From contig CAYNJC010000019.1 of assembly GCA_964397565.1 (NCBI GenBank), positions 1 through 64,000 of the forward strand: DNA of 64,000 nucleotides, read 5' to 3'. The notes under the pieces were generated by a model that had not been told where the DNA came from, made no database searches, and saw only the letters and a list, made by a program, of their open reading frames with translations. This DNA comes from JAPLST01 sp964397565 (GTDB taxonomy: Bacteria > Auribacterota > UBA3054 > JAPLST01). The translations under genes were made by a program, and so were the position numbers. This document shows, in pieces, positions 7,905-16,782 of this stretch (within the stretch, counting starts at the first letter, position 1; every line of letters starts with the position of its first letter).

Positions 7905-9308
7905 ATGAACGTCTTCTTCCACGGCGCGACGCGATCCGTCAGTGGCTCACTCCACGTGGTCGAAGCGCGCGGTCAGCGCTGGTTGCTCGATTGCGGGCTG
8001 TTTCAAGGCCGCCGCCAAGACATGTATGACCGCAATGCCGCCGTGCCTATCGAGCCGGCGCAGGTGTCTGGTGTCTTGCTGTCGCATGCGCATGTGGACC
8101 ACAGCGGGCGTCTGCCGCGCCTCGTCAAACTGGGCTATCGCGGCCCGATCTACGCCTCACCTGCCACGATTGATCTGTGCGCGCTGTTGCTGGACGACAG
8201 CGCTTATGTGCTGCGCACCCAGACCCGTATCCTCAATCTGCGCCGCGCTCAGCGGCACCTGCCGCCCTTGCCCGAATTGTATGGTGAGGAGGATGTGGCC
8301 CAAACGCTGCGGCAGATGGTGCCGGTGGCGTGGGGCACGCCGGTCACACTGCGGCCAGGGTTCACCGCTGAGTTTTTGCCGGCCGGGCATATTCTGGGCG
8401 CCAGTGTCATTGTGCTGCGTGAGCAGACGGGCGCTGCGTCGTGCACGCTCGTCTTCTCCGGCGATATCGGCCGCCTCGGCGATTGGATCCTGCCGGACCC
8501 CGCCGTGCAGGCCGAGGCGCACCACGTGATCGTCGAGAGCACCTATGGCGACAAAACCCACCGGCCGTACCAGTACGCGCGCGCCGAGTTTGCCAAAAAT
8601 GTCGGCGCCACCTTGCGCGGCGGCGGCATTGTGGTGATCCCGGCCTTTTCGGTCGGGCGCACCCAGCGGATCATTTATGAACTGCATGAGATGATCGCCG
8701 CCGGCGAGGTGCCGCCCACATCAGTGTTTGTCGACAGTCCGCTCTCGGTCGAAGCCTGCACCCGCTTTGTCAATCATCCGGATGCATTGCGGCCGCTGGC
8801 CCAAGGCGTGCACAGCTTCGCGTGGCTGGACGCGCACAATGTTGTCAGCTCCGAGGAATCGCGCCTGTTGCGCACGCGGCCCGGGCCGTTTATCGTCATC
8901 ACCGCCTCGGGCATGTGCGAGGCCGGGCGGGTGCTGCATCATCTGAAACATTCGCTGCCGGACGCGCAGTCGCGCGTGGTCTTCGTCGGGTTTTGCGCCG
9001 AGGACACACTCGGCCGCTGGCTGCGCGACGGCCACGACAGCGCGCGCATCAATGGCGATGTCGTGCCGGTCCGCGCGGCAATTGACCAGTTTGACAGCTT
9101 CAGTTCGCATGCCGACCAGCCCGGGTTGCTCGACTGGGTCTGCGCGCATGCGGCCGCGCGCAGTGTCTTCCTGGTCCACGGCGAGGAACCGCAGACGTTT
9201 GCGCTGGCCGAGCAGCTTGAACGGCGCATAACCGCCGAAGTCATTGTGCCGTTCAGCGGCGAAGCGTTCACGTTGACGCCCGACGGCGTCCACAGTCTCT
9301 ACCAGTAA
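7905..9308 (+). CDS. Beta-CASP metallo-beta-lactamase ribonuclease (CPSF-like)
   Basis: A 467-aa enzyme of the MBL-fold/beta-CASP family that hydrolyses RNA. The metal-binding motif is SHAHVDHSG (about residue 66). Later motifs are GDIGR, ESTYGDKTH, the beta-CASP segment with PAFSVGRTQ and DSPLS, ITASGMCEAGR, SSHAD and LVHGE near the C-terminus. Together these give the full His/Asp ligand set, so the enzyme should be active. The length fits the bacterial CPSF/YSH1-like group. It is close behind the HEAT lipoprotein gene (32 bases) and 16 bases before the radical SAM gene. Confidence 0.9.
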   Translation: MNVFFHGATRSVSGSLHVVEARGQRWLLDCGLFQGRRQDMYDRNAAVPIEPAQVSGVLLSHAHVDHSGRLPRLVKLGYRGPIYASPATIDLCALLLDDSAYVLRTQTRILNLRRAQRHLPPLPELYGEEDVAQTLRQMVPVAWGTPVTLRPGFTAEFLPAGHILGASVIVLREQTGAASCTLVFSGDIGRLGDWILPDPAVQAEAHHVIVESTYGDKTHRPYQYARAEFAKNVGATLRGGGIVVIPAFSVGRTQRIIYELHEMIAAGEVPPTSVFVDSPLSVEACTRFVNHPDALRPLAQGVHSFAWLDAHNVVSSEESRLLRTRPGPFIVITASGMCEAGRVLHHLKHSLPDAQSRVVFVGFCAEDTLGRWLRDGHDSARINGDVVPVRAAIDQFDSFSSHADQPGLLDWVCAHAAARSVFLVHGEEPQTFALAEQLERRITAEVIVPFSGEAFTLTPDGVHSLYQ

Positions 9309-9324
9309 TACTTTATTTTAGAAT

Positions 9325-10860
9325 ATGAAAATAGTCATTGGCTATCCGCCGCTCGATTCCGCCAAGGGCGTGCCGCTACTCTCGCAGAACCGGCAGTTCC
9401 AGTATTTCAACAAACCGACCTACATCTATCCGATGGTCCCGGCCTCGGCCGCCAGCAATCTGGCGGCGCATGGCCACGAGGTCGTCTGGCTCGACGGCAT
9501 CGCTGAAAAATGGACCTTCGCCCATTGGCTCGCGGCACTGCGCACAGCGCAACCCGACCTGCTCCTGCTCGAAACCAAATGCCCGGTCATCCGCCAGCAT
9601 TGGCAGATCGCGCGCCAGTTGCGCGAGTGCCTGCCAACCATGCTGCAAGTCTGGGTCGGTGATCATGTCACCTATCTGCCGCACGAGACGTTTGACCACG
9701 CGCCGATCGACGCGATCATCACCGGCGGCGATTACGATTTCCTGATCGTCGAGCTGGCCGCGCATCTGGCCGGCGGCGCGCCGTTGCCGTCCGGCATTTT
9801 GTTTCCGGCCGGCCATGCGCGCCTGCGCGCCGATGATGCGCGCCAGGAGACCACGCCCGGCGGCCGCGCCGTGTGCACCACCGGACTGGCTCAATTGAAC
9901 CACCCACTCGATGATCTTCCGCTGATCGACCGCGACCTCACCCGTTGGCAGTTGTACGCCTACGAAAACGGCAATTACAAATACACGCCCGGCACGTATG
10001 TCTACAGCGGCCGCGATTGCTGGTGGAACAAGTGCACTTTCTGCGTCTGGGATCACACCTTGAATCCGCCCGGCACCTATCGCTCGTTCTCGCCCGAACG
10101 CGCCTTTGCCGAGATCAAGCACATCGTTGATCATTATCCTGTCAAGGAGATTTTTGACGACGCCGGCTCGATTCGCTCCGGTAACTGGCTGCGCACGTTT
10201 TGCGAATTGATGATTGCGAGCGGCTACAACAAGAAAGTCGTGCTGGGCTGCAACATGCGCTTTGACAGTGCCAATGAAGAGCTCTACCGCCTGATGCGCA
10301 AGGCCAATTTCCGCTTTTTGCTGTACGGCCTCGAGTCGGGCAATCAAGCGACGCTCGATCGTATTCAGAAAGGGCTGACCCCGGTGCAAATCGAAGAAGG
10401 CGCGCGCATGTGCAAAGCCGCCGGCCTCGAGCCGCATGTCACAGTCATGCTCGGCTATCCCTGGGAAACGCTCGAGGACGCCAAGAACACGATCGCCTTC
10501 GCCAAGAAACTTTTCAAAAAGGGCTACATCGACACGCTGCAGGCCACCATCTGCATTCCGTATCCGGGCACGCCACTTTACCGCGAGTGCAAGGAACATG
10601 GCTGGCTGATGACCGAGGAATACGAAGACTACGACATGCGCCGGCCGGTGATGAAGACCTGCTTGACGGACGCGCAGATCATGGGCTTCACGCAGGAACT
10701 CTACAGATCATTTTTGAGCCCGGCGTTCATTGCGCGCAAAGTGCTGGGTGTGCGCTCGTGGCAAGACGTGCGGTTTCTGTGCATGGCCGGCACGCGTGTG
10801 CTGGGGCATCTGCTGGACTTCAAGCCCAAGCAAAAGCAGTGCGGCTGCGACAAGCACTGA
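9325..10860 (+). CDS. B12-binding-type radical SAM protein
   Basis: A 511-aa protein with an N-terminal cobalamin-binding-like Rossmann domain (residues about 1-200, opening VIGYPPLDSAKG, with HGHEVVWLDG) and a C-terminal radical SAM barrel (about 225-450). The cluster motif is DCWWNKCTFC, a Cys-x4-Cys-x2-Cys spacing rather than the common Cys-x3-Cys-x2-Cys. A GLESGN motif for SAM contact follows about 100 residues on. The tail ends KQCGCDKH, two further cysteines that could hold an extra cluster. The substrate is unknown. It probably shares a transcript with the nuclease gene upstream. Confidence 0.85.
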   Translation: MKIVIGYPPLDSAKGVPLLSQNRQFQYFNKPTYIYPMVPASAASNLAAHGHEVVWLDGIAEKWTFAHWLAALRTAQPDLLLLETKCPVIRQHWQIARQLRECLPTMLQVWVGDHVTYLPHETFDHAPIDAIITGGDYDFLIVELAAHLAGGAPLPSGILFPAGHARLRADDARQETTPGGRAVCTTGLAQLNHPLDDLPLIDRDLTRWQLYAYENGNYKYTPGTYVYSGRDCWWNKCTFCVWDHTLNPPGTYRSFSPERAFAEIKHIVDHYPVKEIFDDAGSIRSGNWLRTFCELMIASGYNKKVVLGCNMRFDSANEELYRLMRKANFRFLLYGLESGNQATLDRIQKGLTPVQIEEGARMCKAAGLEPHVTVMLGYPWETLEDAKNTIAFAKKLFKKGYIDTLQATICIPYPGTPLYRECKEHGWLMTEEYEDYDMRRPVMKTCLTDAQIMGFTQELYRSFLSPAFIARKVLGVRSWQDVRFLCMAGTRVLGHLLDFKPKQKQCGCDKH

Positions 10861-10866
10861 CCACGT

Positions 10867-10887
10867 AGCGCCGCTTCAAGCGGCGCT
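10867..10887 (+). terminator. Strong GC hairpin after the radical SAM gene
   Basis: AGCGCCGCTT, one base, then AAGCGGCGCT: perfect 10-base arms just after the stop at 10860. No T-run follows, so it may act as a transcript-end stabiliser or a REP-like element rather than a classic terminator. Confidence 0.45.
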
Positions 10888-11164
10888 GCTGCCACAGAAC
10901 GATCACATAAATATTCTCTCACAAAGCCACGAAGCCACAAAGAAGCCGGGCAGGGCGGCCAGACCCTGGCCGCCGCTTGCAATGTGGGAGCGACCTCCGC
11001 GCTGGCGACTATCTAAGGCACCAGCCAGCTAAGCCACCAGGCAGTCCCGCCAGCGGCGCGAATCCCGCCAGCGGCGTGGATCGCGAATGTGCTGCGACTA
11101 GAGGGCTTCCCAGCCTGCCATCTGCGACCGCTTCTTGCCCAGCTCAACTAAATGCAGATCGCGT
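10888..11164. other. Gene-free spacer with repeat fragments
   Basis: No gene seen. It contains a CACAAAGCCACGAAGCCACA-like direct repeat (about 10920-10943), a TGTGGGAGCGACCTCCG repeat (about 10983) also found near 58148, and two tandem CCCGCCAGCGGCG units (about 11045-11080) belonging to the dispersed CCCGCC...GGCGGG palindrome family. Confidence 0.55.
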
Positions 11165-11193
11165 TTGACAAATTGCAGCTTCTTGCCTATGAT
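11165..11193 (+). promoter_or_regulatory. Sigma70-type promoter of the lower-GC membrane protein gene
   Basis: TTGACA, a 17-base spacer and TATGAT, 50 bases before the ATG at 11244. An AGAGGAAACG ribosome site follows. Confidence 0.75.
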
Positions 11194-11243
11194 GTAGACA
11201 TGATTTTGTCAAGCTCTTATTCAATTAGATAGAAGAGGAAACG

Positions 11244-11996
11244 ATGACAAACGAAACAGGACAGAAAGAGAAAACACCTCTTGCCAAACAGGCAGCACTT
11301 GCCAGCGTTCTTGCACCAGTCATTGCGGTGTCCCTTAGTGTCATGACTTCCTCCGCAATACGGGAGGTGCGTCTTGGCAAACTTGTCGTCGGCATGATTG
11401 GCTCCTTGTTAATCATCGCCGGATTTGTCTGTGCACTCATTGGACTTGCAGGAATCAGGAAATATGGAAAAAAGGGGATTCTTGGCCGCTCACTTGCCGG
11501 ACTCCTGATTAATGGGTTTGCCATTGTTGCTGCTGTGTTTGCTTTGTACATGATGGGCCGCATTGCGAAACACGGAACGCAGCCGCGCTTTACCGTCTCT
11601 TTACCTGCGGCGTTCCTTGATTTTCCTGCGGGTATGCAGGCACCAGATGTGCTGCACTCCTACATCAAGGGCGACCCGGCAGACTACGTTCCGGACATTA
11701 TCTGCCTGATCGAGAGCCTCGGAGGACCAATCAACAAGGCCGATGATTTTCGCAGTGCTGCGGCATCTCACCCGAACGTGTCCTATCTCAAAGAAGACTG
11801 GAAAGGCCATCGCATTGACGTGTTCCGAATTGAGGGAAATGAGGAAGGTTTAAGAGTACTAACCTTCAATGCTCAGGTTCCTTTGCTACCCAAAGCCATT
11901 CAGGTCAAACTCGTAGGATTGATGGAGAGAGAAGAAGAATTAAGACAAGATCTTCACACAATTTTGGCCGGCATTGATGGTTCTAGTAATTGGTGA
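11244..11996 (+). CDS. DUF4190-like membrane protein, 250 aa
   Basis: Residues 1-20 are polar. Three hydrophobic helices follow (about 18-35, 48-72, 82-105) with a GLAGIRKYGKKG loop, the layout of DUF4190-type small membrane proteins. The remaining 145 residues form a soluble domain with no recognised family. Codon use is clearly more AT-rich and less biased to G/C third positions than its neighbours, which suggests recent transfer. It has its own promoter and a good Shine-Dalgarno site. Confidence 0.75.
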   Translation: MTNETGQKEKTPLAKQAALASVLAPVIAVSLSVMTSSAIREVRLGKLVVGMIGSLLIIAGFVCALIGLAGIRKYGKKGILGRSLAGLLINGFAIVAAVFALYMMGRIAKHGTQPRFTVSLPAAFLDFPAGMQAPDVLHSYIKGDPADYVPDIICLIESLGGPINKADDFRSAAASHPNVSYLKEDWKGHRIDVFRIEGNEEGLRVLTFNAQVPLLPKAIQVKLVGLMEREEELRQDLHTILAGIDGSSNW

Positions 11997-12114
11997 GAAT
12001 TCCAGAATACAGTTCATTCCAAGTGACGCTGGTTGGCGCACCTAAACGCCAGCATGCGGCACTCGTGCACTTATCATTATTCATGACTGACTGTTTAAGA
12101 GAATAGAGTGCAGT

Positions 12115-12810
12115 ATGCCGCAAGTTCAATTGATCTTCGAAAAGCAGTGGCTGCATGCGGTGCTGCTGGCCGTCTTGCTGGCTGGCACGGTGCTGATCAG
12201 CGGTCTTGATGGCGTGCGCGCCGGACAACTGTGGGGCGTCGCCACGCCGGTGTGGCTGTGGCTGGCTGTCGCGCTTGCCATCGCACATCAAGTGTATGTC
12301 TGGTTTTGCTGGCGCACCCAATTGCATGGGCAGTTGCTCACGCGCAGGCTCGGCAAGGCGGGCTTTCCTGCGTATGCCGCGGGTTTCGCGCTGCTCGGCC
12401 TTTCACGCGTGGTCGCGGTCTTCCTGCTGGCGAGCGCCAACCGTGACACGCTGCCTGTGAACCATCTGGCGCTCAGGATTTTGGCCATTCTCGCGCTGAT
12501 CACGGCAGTATATGTCTTCTATTCCGTGGCACGTTACTTCAGCTTCACGCGCGCCCTGGGCATTGATCACTTCGATGAGCGCTCCCGGTTGCTGCCGCTT
12601 GTGCGCAAAGGCATCTTCCGCTTTACCCGCAATGGCATGTACACCTACGGCTTCCTGCTTGTGTGGGCGTTTGCGTGGTGGTACGCATCACAGGCGGCCC
12701 TGTGCGTGGCGCTCTTCAACCATATTTACATCTGGGTTCATTATTATACGACCGAACTGCCGGACATGAAGCGTATTTACTATGCAACAATGCGCCACAC
12801 TTCAGACTGA
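12115..12810 (+). CDS. Polytopic membrane protein, PEMT/ICMT methyltransferase-like
   Basis: A 231-aa protein with about five or six hydrophobic helices. The C-terminal part has RNGMYTYGFLLVW followed by an aromatic helix and an ELPDMKRIYY end. This resembles the RNPxYxG...E-D...Y pattern of phospholipid and isoprenylcysteine methyltransferases, but the match is partial, so the methyltransferase call is tentative. Its last 29 bases overlap the next gene, so the two are probably co-translated. Confidence 0.6.
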   Translation: MPQVQLIFEKQWLHAVLLAVLLAGTVLISGLDGVRAGQLWGVATPVWLWLAVALAIAHQVYVWFCWRTQLHGQLLTRRLGKAGFPAYAAGFALLGLSRVVAVFLLASANRDTLPVNHLALRILAILALITAVYVFYSVARYFSFTRALGIDHFDERSRLLPLVRKGIFRFTRNGMYTYGFLLVWAFAWWYASQAALCVALFNHIYIWVHYYTTELPDMKRIYYATMRHTSD

Positions 12811-13372
12811 ACGGCTGATTTTGCGGCCGTTTGCCTTGGCCGATGCACCCGCCGTGCAGCGGCTTGCCGGTGATCGGGCCATCGCCGACACGACCCTCAA
12901 TATTCCCCATCCGTATGAAAACAGCATGGCCGAGGAATGGATCGGAACCCACCAGGCGAAATTCGACGCCGATGAGCTTGCGAATTTCGCCGTGGTCCTG
13001 CGCGCAACCGGCGAACTTATTGGCGCCATCGGGCTGGTGATCAATCGCCGCTTCGATCGCGCAGAACTGGGCTATTGGATTGGCCAGCTGTATTGGAAAC
13101 AAGGCTATTGCACCGAGGCGGCACGGGCGGTGCTGGCGTATGGTTTCACCGCGCTGAATCTGAATCGCATTCACGCCACGCACTTGAGCCGGAATCCCGC
13201 CTCCGGCCGGGTCATGGAGAACATCGGCATGACTAGGGAAGGACTCTTCCGGCAGCACGCCAAAAAGTGGGGAACGTACGAAGACCTGGTCGAGTACGCC
13301 ATCCTGCGCGAGGACTGGCAGCGCTGCAACGAACAAGCGGCGACGGCCGACGCGGACAAGCCGCGCGGCTGA
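12782..13372 (+). CDS. GNAT-family N-acetyltransferase (RimJ/RimL-like)
   Basis: A 196-aa protein with the RimJ/RimL layout: TERLILRPFALADA at the start, ELGYWIGQLYWKQGYCTEA (acetyl-CoA-binding region; Gln-x-x-Gly variant) and LNRIHATHLSRNPASGRVMENIGM, the usual last motif with N...S..V.EK.GF character. RimJ/RimL enzymes acetylate the N-termini of ribosomal proteins or small amines; the substrate here is unknown. The start overlaps the preceding gene by 29 bases. Confidence 0.88.
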   Translation: MQQCATLQTERLILRPFALADAPAVQRLAGDRAIADTTLNIPHPYENSMAEEWIGTHQAKFDADELANFAVVLRATGELIGAIGLVINRRFDRAELGYWIGQLYWKQGYCTEAARAVLAYGFTALNLNRIHATHLSRNPASGRVMENIGMTREGLFRQHAKKWGTYEDLVEYAILREDWQRCNEQAATADADKPRG

Positions 13373-13665
13373 GTGCCGCTGACGCGGCGAAAGCAGTTCC
13401 GTGCCGCCGCAGGCGTGCAGCGCGGATGGATCGAGCTTCAGCTTCCATGGCTGCCCTGGCCCGCTGCGGTAAATCTAGCCACGCAGACACAAACACATCC
13501 TCTATCCAACACTCAATGTCCACTATCGAACGGAAGACGGGGAAGCGCCGACGTGCAGCGGCTGCATTGCTGCACCTTGATCCATTTCGCGGCGAAGGAA
13601 ATTAACGAAGAACCAACCGGCCACGCCCGCGGCGGGATCGCCGAATCTGGGGCTGGCCGCCGCAG
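13373..13665. other. Spacer with heptamer words, no gene seen
   Basis: The first part is Ala/Arg-rich in all frames and probably non-coding. At 13507-13534 the words CAACACT, CAATGTC, CACTATC, GAACGGA run in 7-base phase. A GCGGCGGGATCG fragment of the palindrome family lies at about 13630. Confidence 0.5.
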
Positions 13666-13694
13666 TTGACATGCAGCACCATCCGCGCTATAAT
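13666..13694 (+). promoter_or_regulatory. Perfect consensus sigma70 promoter
   Basis: TTGACA, a 17-base spacer and TATAAT: both hexamers match the consensus exactly. It reads into the PEP pseudogene at 13805 and then into the two intact PEP genes, so it may still drive the cluster. Confidence 0.8.
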
Positions 13695-13804
13695 GGCACG
13701 GCTGGCACCTGAAGCTTTGGATTCCATAAATTGTGCACAAGACGTCACGCCGTGAACCGTGCGCCACGGCAGGCTGTAATCACCAAGTAACAAAAGAGCG
13801 TATC

Positions 13805-14094
13805 ATGAGGAAATGCCAACTGTTTAGCGCACTGTTCATCATGGCGGCCGTGTGTGCCGCGGACCACTATGTCGCACCCAACGGGGCGACCATCGCGCCG
13901 TATGACACCTGGGCCAGGGCGGCGTCGAACATCCAGACGGCCGCCGATGTCGCCACGTCGACATGGGTTGCTATGAATTCATCCCCGAGCCGTCGGCCGC
14001 GCTGCTACTGGTCGGCCTGGTCGGCTTCGTCCGCCGCAGCAATGTGTCCCCTAACTCTCATACGTCCCCTAACCTTTTCCGAGCACTGCCATGA
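13805..14094 (+). pseudogene. Collapsed beta-helix PEP-CTERM gene
   Basis: The first frame starts with a signal peptide (MRKCQLFSALFIMAAVCA) and the typical N-terminus of the window's beta-helix proteins (HYVAPNGAT...ASNIQTAADVA). At about 13960 the sequence jumps to another frame that reads DMGCYEFIPEPSAALLLVGL and then VRR: the last strand and PEP anchor of the same kind of protein. The whole helix body is missing, so this is a frame-breaking internal deletion. The second frame ends at 14094, overlapping the next ATG (14091). Confidence 0.8.
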
Positions 14095-15173
14095 AACCTC
14101 TCTTGCTTCTTGCGTTTCTGTTGTTAGCTGTGCCACTCTGCGCGGCACCGTACGCCGGCTGGGCTGTCGGCGCGACCGATAGTGGCTACGGCACGATTCT
14201 CGCCACGCTGGATAGCGGCGCAACCTGGGTGCGGCAAGGCAGCGGGCAAGTTGCCAATGTGCACATCAGCGGCGTTTATGCGCTAGATGACCAGTCGGTT
14301 TGGGCTGCGGGTGACGCCGACAACGGCTATGCGACCATCTACCACACGACGGATGGCGGCGCCATCTGGACCCGCACAGGGTTCGGTCAAAGCGCACTGC
14401 TCGACATTGATGCAGCGAAGCTGCATGTCAGCAGCAATCATATCTGGGTGATCGGGAGGAATGCTATTCTGCGCTCGCTCGATAACGGCGGCACGTGGAC
14501 AAATTGCCTGCCAGCCGCCTACACCAATCGTTTGTTGCAGGGCGTGTGTTCTTGCGACGGCGCGGTTGTCTGGGTCGGCGGCGGCGGCACCAATGACGCT
14601 GCGGCCGCTACCCTCTTGCACAGCACCAATGCCGGCCAGTCGTGGGTGCAGCAAACAGTCGCGCCGGCCAACCACATTCTCGGCATTTCAGCACTGAATC
14701 CGCAGACGGCGTGGGCGGTCGGCGGCGACGGCTTCCTGGTCTTCCGCACCGACGATGGTGGCGCAAGCTGGCTTCACCAGCTCAGCCCGGGCGGCCTTGG
14801 CGACGCCAACGAAGTCAGCGCGGTCAACACGCAAGTGGTGTGGGTTGCCGTGGATAATTTTGTCGAGCGCAGCACCAATGGCGGCCAAAGCTGGGCGACT
14901 GCGAACATGCCGTATTACACCATGGGCGTCAGTGCGGTGGATGTGGAGGAGGCCTGGGCGGTGTCCACCGGCGGCTACACCGGCACGGGCAGCATCTGGC
15001 ACACCAGCAATGGCGGTGACACCTGGGAACAGCAAGGGCCGGCCAGCGGCAGAGTGGCGCCCTTATGGAATGTCTCGTTCGCGCGCGAGCCCGTGCCCGA
15101 GCCGGCGGTGCTGGGGCTGCTGCTGCTCTTGACCATGTACCGCGCAGCATGCTCACTACGCAGAGGATGCTGA
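14091..15173 (+). CDS. PEP-anchored Ycf48/sialidase-like beta-propeller protein
   Basis: A 360-aa protein. The signal peptide is residues 1-18 (ending LCAA). The body contains six or seven repeats of an S/T-x-D/N-G-G-x-S/T-W type (DSGATW, TDGGAIW, DNGGTW, NAGQSW, DDGGASW, NGGQSW, NGGDTW), the Asp-box of Ycf48/BNR propellers, each paired with a VWAVG-like strand. The C-terminus has EPVPEPAVLGLLLLL and a basic end: a PEP-CTERM sorting signal. It is expected on the cell surface; the ligand is unknown. Its ATG overlaps the stop of the pseudogene. Confidence 0.85.
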   Translation: MKPLLLLAFLLLAVPLCAAPYAGWAVGATDSGYGTILATLDSGATWVRQGSGQVANVHISGVYALDDQSVWAAGDADNGYATIYHTTDGGAIWTRTGFGQSALLDIDAAKLHVSSNHIWVIGRNAILRSLDNGGTWTNCLPAAYTNRLLQGVCSCDGAVVWVGGGGTNDAAAATLLHSTNAGQSWVQQTVAPANHILGISALNPQTAWAVGGDGFLVFRTDDGGASWLHQLSPGGLGDANEVSAVNTQVVWVAVDNFVERSTNGGQSWATANMPYYTMGVSAVDVEEAWAVSTGGYTGTGSIWHTSNGGDTWEQQGPASGRVAPLWNVSFAREPVPEPAVLGLLLLLTMYRAACSLRRGC

Positions 15174-15175
15174 TG

Positions 15176-15200
15176 GCAGACGACCGCTTTGGGCGTCTGC
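15176..15200 (+). terminator. Hairpin between two PEP genes
   Basis: GCAGACG and CGTCTGC, seven-base arms with an 11-base loop, just after the stop at 15173. It is followed by an A-rich rather than T-rich run, so it is a weak candidate. Confidence 0.35.
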
Positions 15201-15231
15201 ATTCATAAAAACATAACCAGGAGATTGCATC

Positions 15232-16761
15232 ATGAAACAGTTCGTGAAATCATTATGGTTGGCACTGGGCACTGTGCTGGTACTGACAACGGTTGTGCAG
15301 GCAGCAGTGTGGCAGGACACGGTCATTGACACCCGCGTTGCCGGCGGCATCAGTGCCACGCGCTTTGATGGCGGCACGATTGCCATTGGCTACGCGCGTC
15401 CGGCTTCAAATCAGATCATCGTCGCTAGCCTGACGCCCGGCGGCGCCGTCACGTATACGACCCTCGGCTCGGCGGTAGCCGCGCGCAACGTCGAATTGTG
15501 CGCCGCTTCGCCGGACGACAGCGATCTGTTCTGTGTCTGGGACGACAGTGTCGGCAACCTCTTCTGGGCGCGCAAGGGCGACGGTTGGACGGTGCGCGCC
15601 GTCGAACAGGAACAAAACGTTTCCAATTCGTTCGCCCTGCAGTTGCACCGCATCAGCTACTCGTTTGTCAATCCATTGCCCCCGTTCAACACCATCACCA
15701 TCGAGCTCACCGTGCCGATGGTCTACTATCGCAACGAAATCGCGCAGCAACTCGAACGGGTCTACATCAGCGGCTACAATCCCGGCGCCGGCACGTTCAC
15801 GTGGACACGCGAACTGATTCCCTCCGGCGCAAACTCCGGCAAAGGCTGCGACTGCAGCTCGTTTGCCAACGACCTCTATCATCACATTGTGACCCACTGC
15901 GCCGGCACGCGCGACGATGACATCCTCACGGTGCGCCTGCAGGACGGCTGGACCAACTTCACCGTCTGCAATCTGGGCATCGGCCTGCCGCCCACCGCGT
16001 TCGAACAAGGCGTGGACGACCTGCCGCGCATGGCGTTCTATCGCTGGTTCACGACCAACATCCTCTTTTTCACCTACACCAATTCCGGCGCGATTTACTT
16101 CGACTCCTCGCAAATGGAATTCAACTTGATCGAGACGACCGCGTTCGGCATGGGCAACGGCACGGCGCCCGCGCTGAAACTCAACCATCTCGGCCGCCCG
16201 CTCGCCGCGTATTACTGGGCTGACGGTACGGTGCACTGCGCCACGCGCAGCGGCAAACTTGCCGGTTATGTCTGGAGCGCCGAGACGTGCGGCACGGGCC
16301 GCTGGGATGGCAGCGCCGCCGGCATTGACCTGGCCAGCGGGGTCAGCAACACGTATGTTTTCTATGTCAACGCGCTGGATGGCACGCTGCATCTGACCAG
16401 CAGTGACTTCGTCCCGCCCGACAAAAGCATCTACGGTCTCGCCACTAACATGTGGACGGGCGCAGCCATCAGCAACGCCACGCTGACGGCCTCCGAGGCC
16501 GGCGATTGGATCTGGGTGACCGCGCAGACCGGCACGAATGGCGCCTACGCCTTCACCTTCATACCCACCGGCAGCTACACGGTCGTGTGCGCGGTGTCGA
16601 ACTACTTCACGCAGACGACCAACGTGCCGCTGACGGCCGCAAACTCGCCGTACCGACTGAACATTGCGCTGGTGCCCGTGCCTGAACCGGTCGGCACGTT
16701 GCTGCTTGCTCTTATGACGATCTGCAATGCCCGCAGTGTGCGTAGAAGAAAAGATCAATGA
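15232..16761 (+). CDS. PEP-anchored secreted protein with C-terminal carboxypeptidase-regulatory-like domain
   Basis: A 509-aa protein with a signal peptide (residues 1-25, VVQAA). Residues 30-380 form a beta-rich domain of repeated strand pairs that I do not recognise by family. Residues about 395-470 read like a carboxypeptidase regulatory (CNA_B-like) domain: IYGLATNMWTGAAISNATLT, then TGTNGAYAFTFIPTGSYTV. The C-terminus VPVPEPVGTLLLALMTI ends with RRRKDQ, a clear PEP-CTERM anchor. The ribosome site AGGAGA lies before the ATG. A terminator hairpin and a MITE-like element follow. Confidence 0.8.
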   Translation: MKQFVKSLWLALGTVLVLTTVVQAAVWQDTVIDTRVAGGISATRFDGGTIAIGYARPASNQIIVASLTPGGAVTYTTLGSAVAARNVELCAASPDDSDLFCVWDDSVGNLFWARKGDGWTVRAVEQEQNVSNSFALQLHRISYSFVNPLPPFNTITIELTVPMVYYRNEIAQQLERVYISGYNPGAGTFTWTRELIPSGANSGKGCDCSSFANDLYHHIVTHCAGTRDDDILTVRLQDGWTNFTVCNLGIGLPPTAFEQGVDDLPRMAFYRWFTTNILFFTYTNSGAIYFDSSQMEFNLIETTAFGMGNGTAPALKLNHLGRPLAAYYWADGTVHCATRSGKLAGYVWSAETCGTGRWDGSAAGIDLASGVSNTYVFYVNALDGTLHLTSSDFVPPDKSIYGLATNMWTGAAISNATLTASEAGDWIWVTAQTGTNGAYAFTFIPTGSYTVVCAVSNYFTQTTNVPLTAANSPYRLNIALVPVPEPVGTLLLALMTICNARSVRRRKDQ

Positions 16762-16780
16762 ACGCAGGGCGTTCGTTTTA
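16760..16780 (+). terminator. Intrinsic terminator after the PEP gene
   Basis: GAACGC, loop AGG, GCGTTC and then GTTTTA. The hairpin begins at the stop codon of the PEP gene. Confidence 0.6.
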
Positions 16781-16782
16781 TA

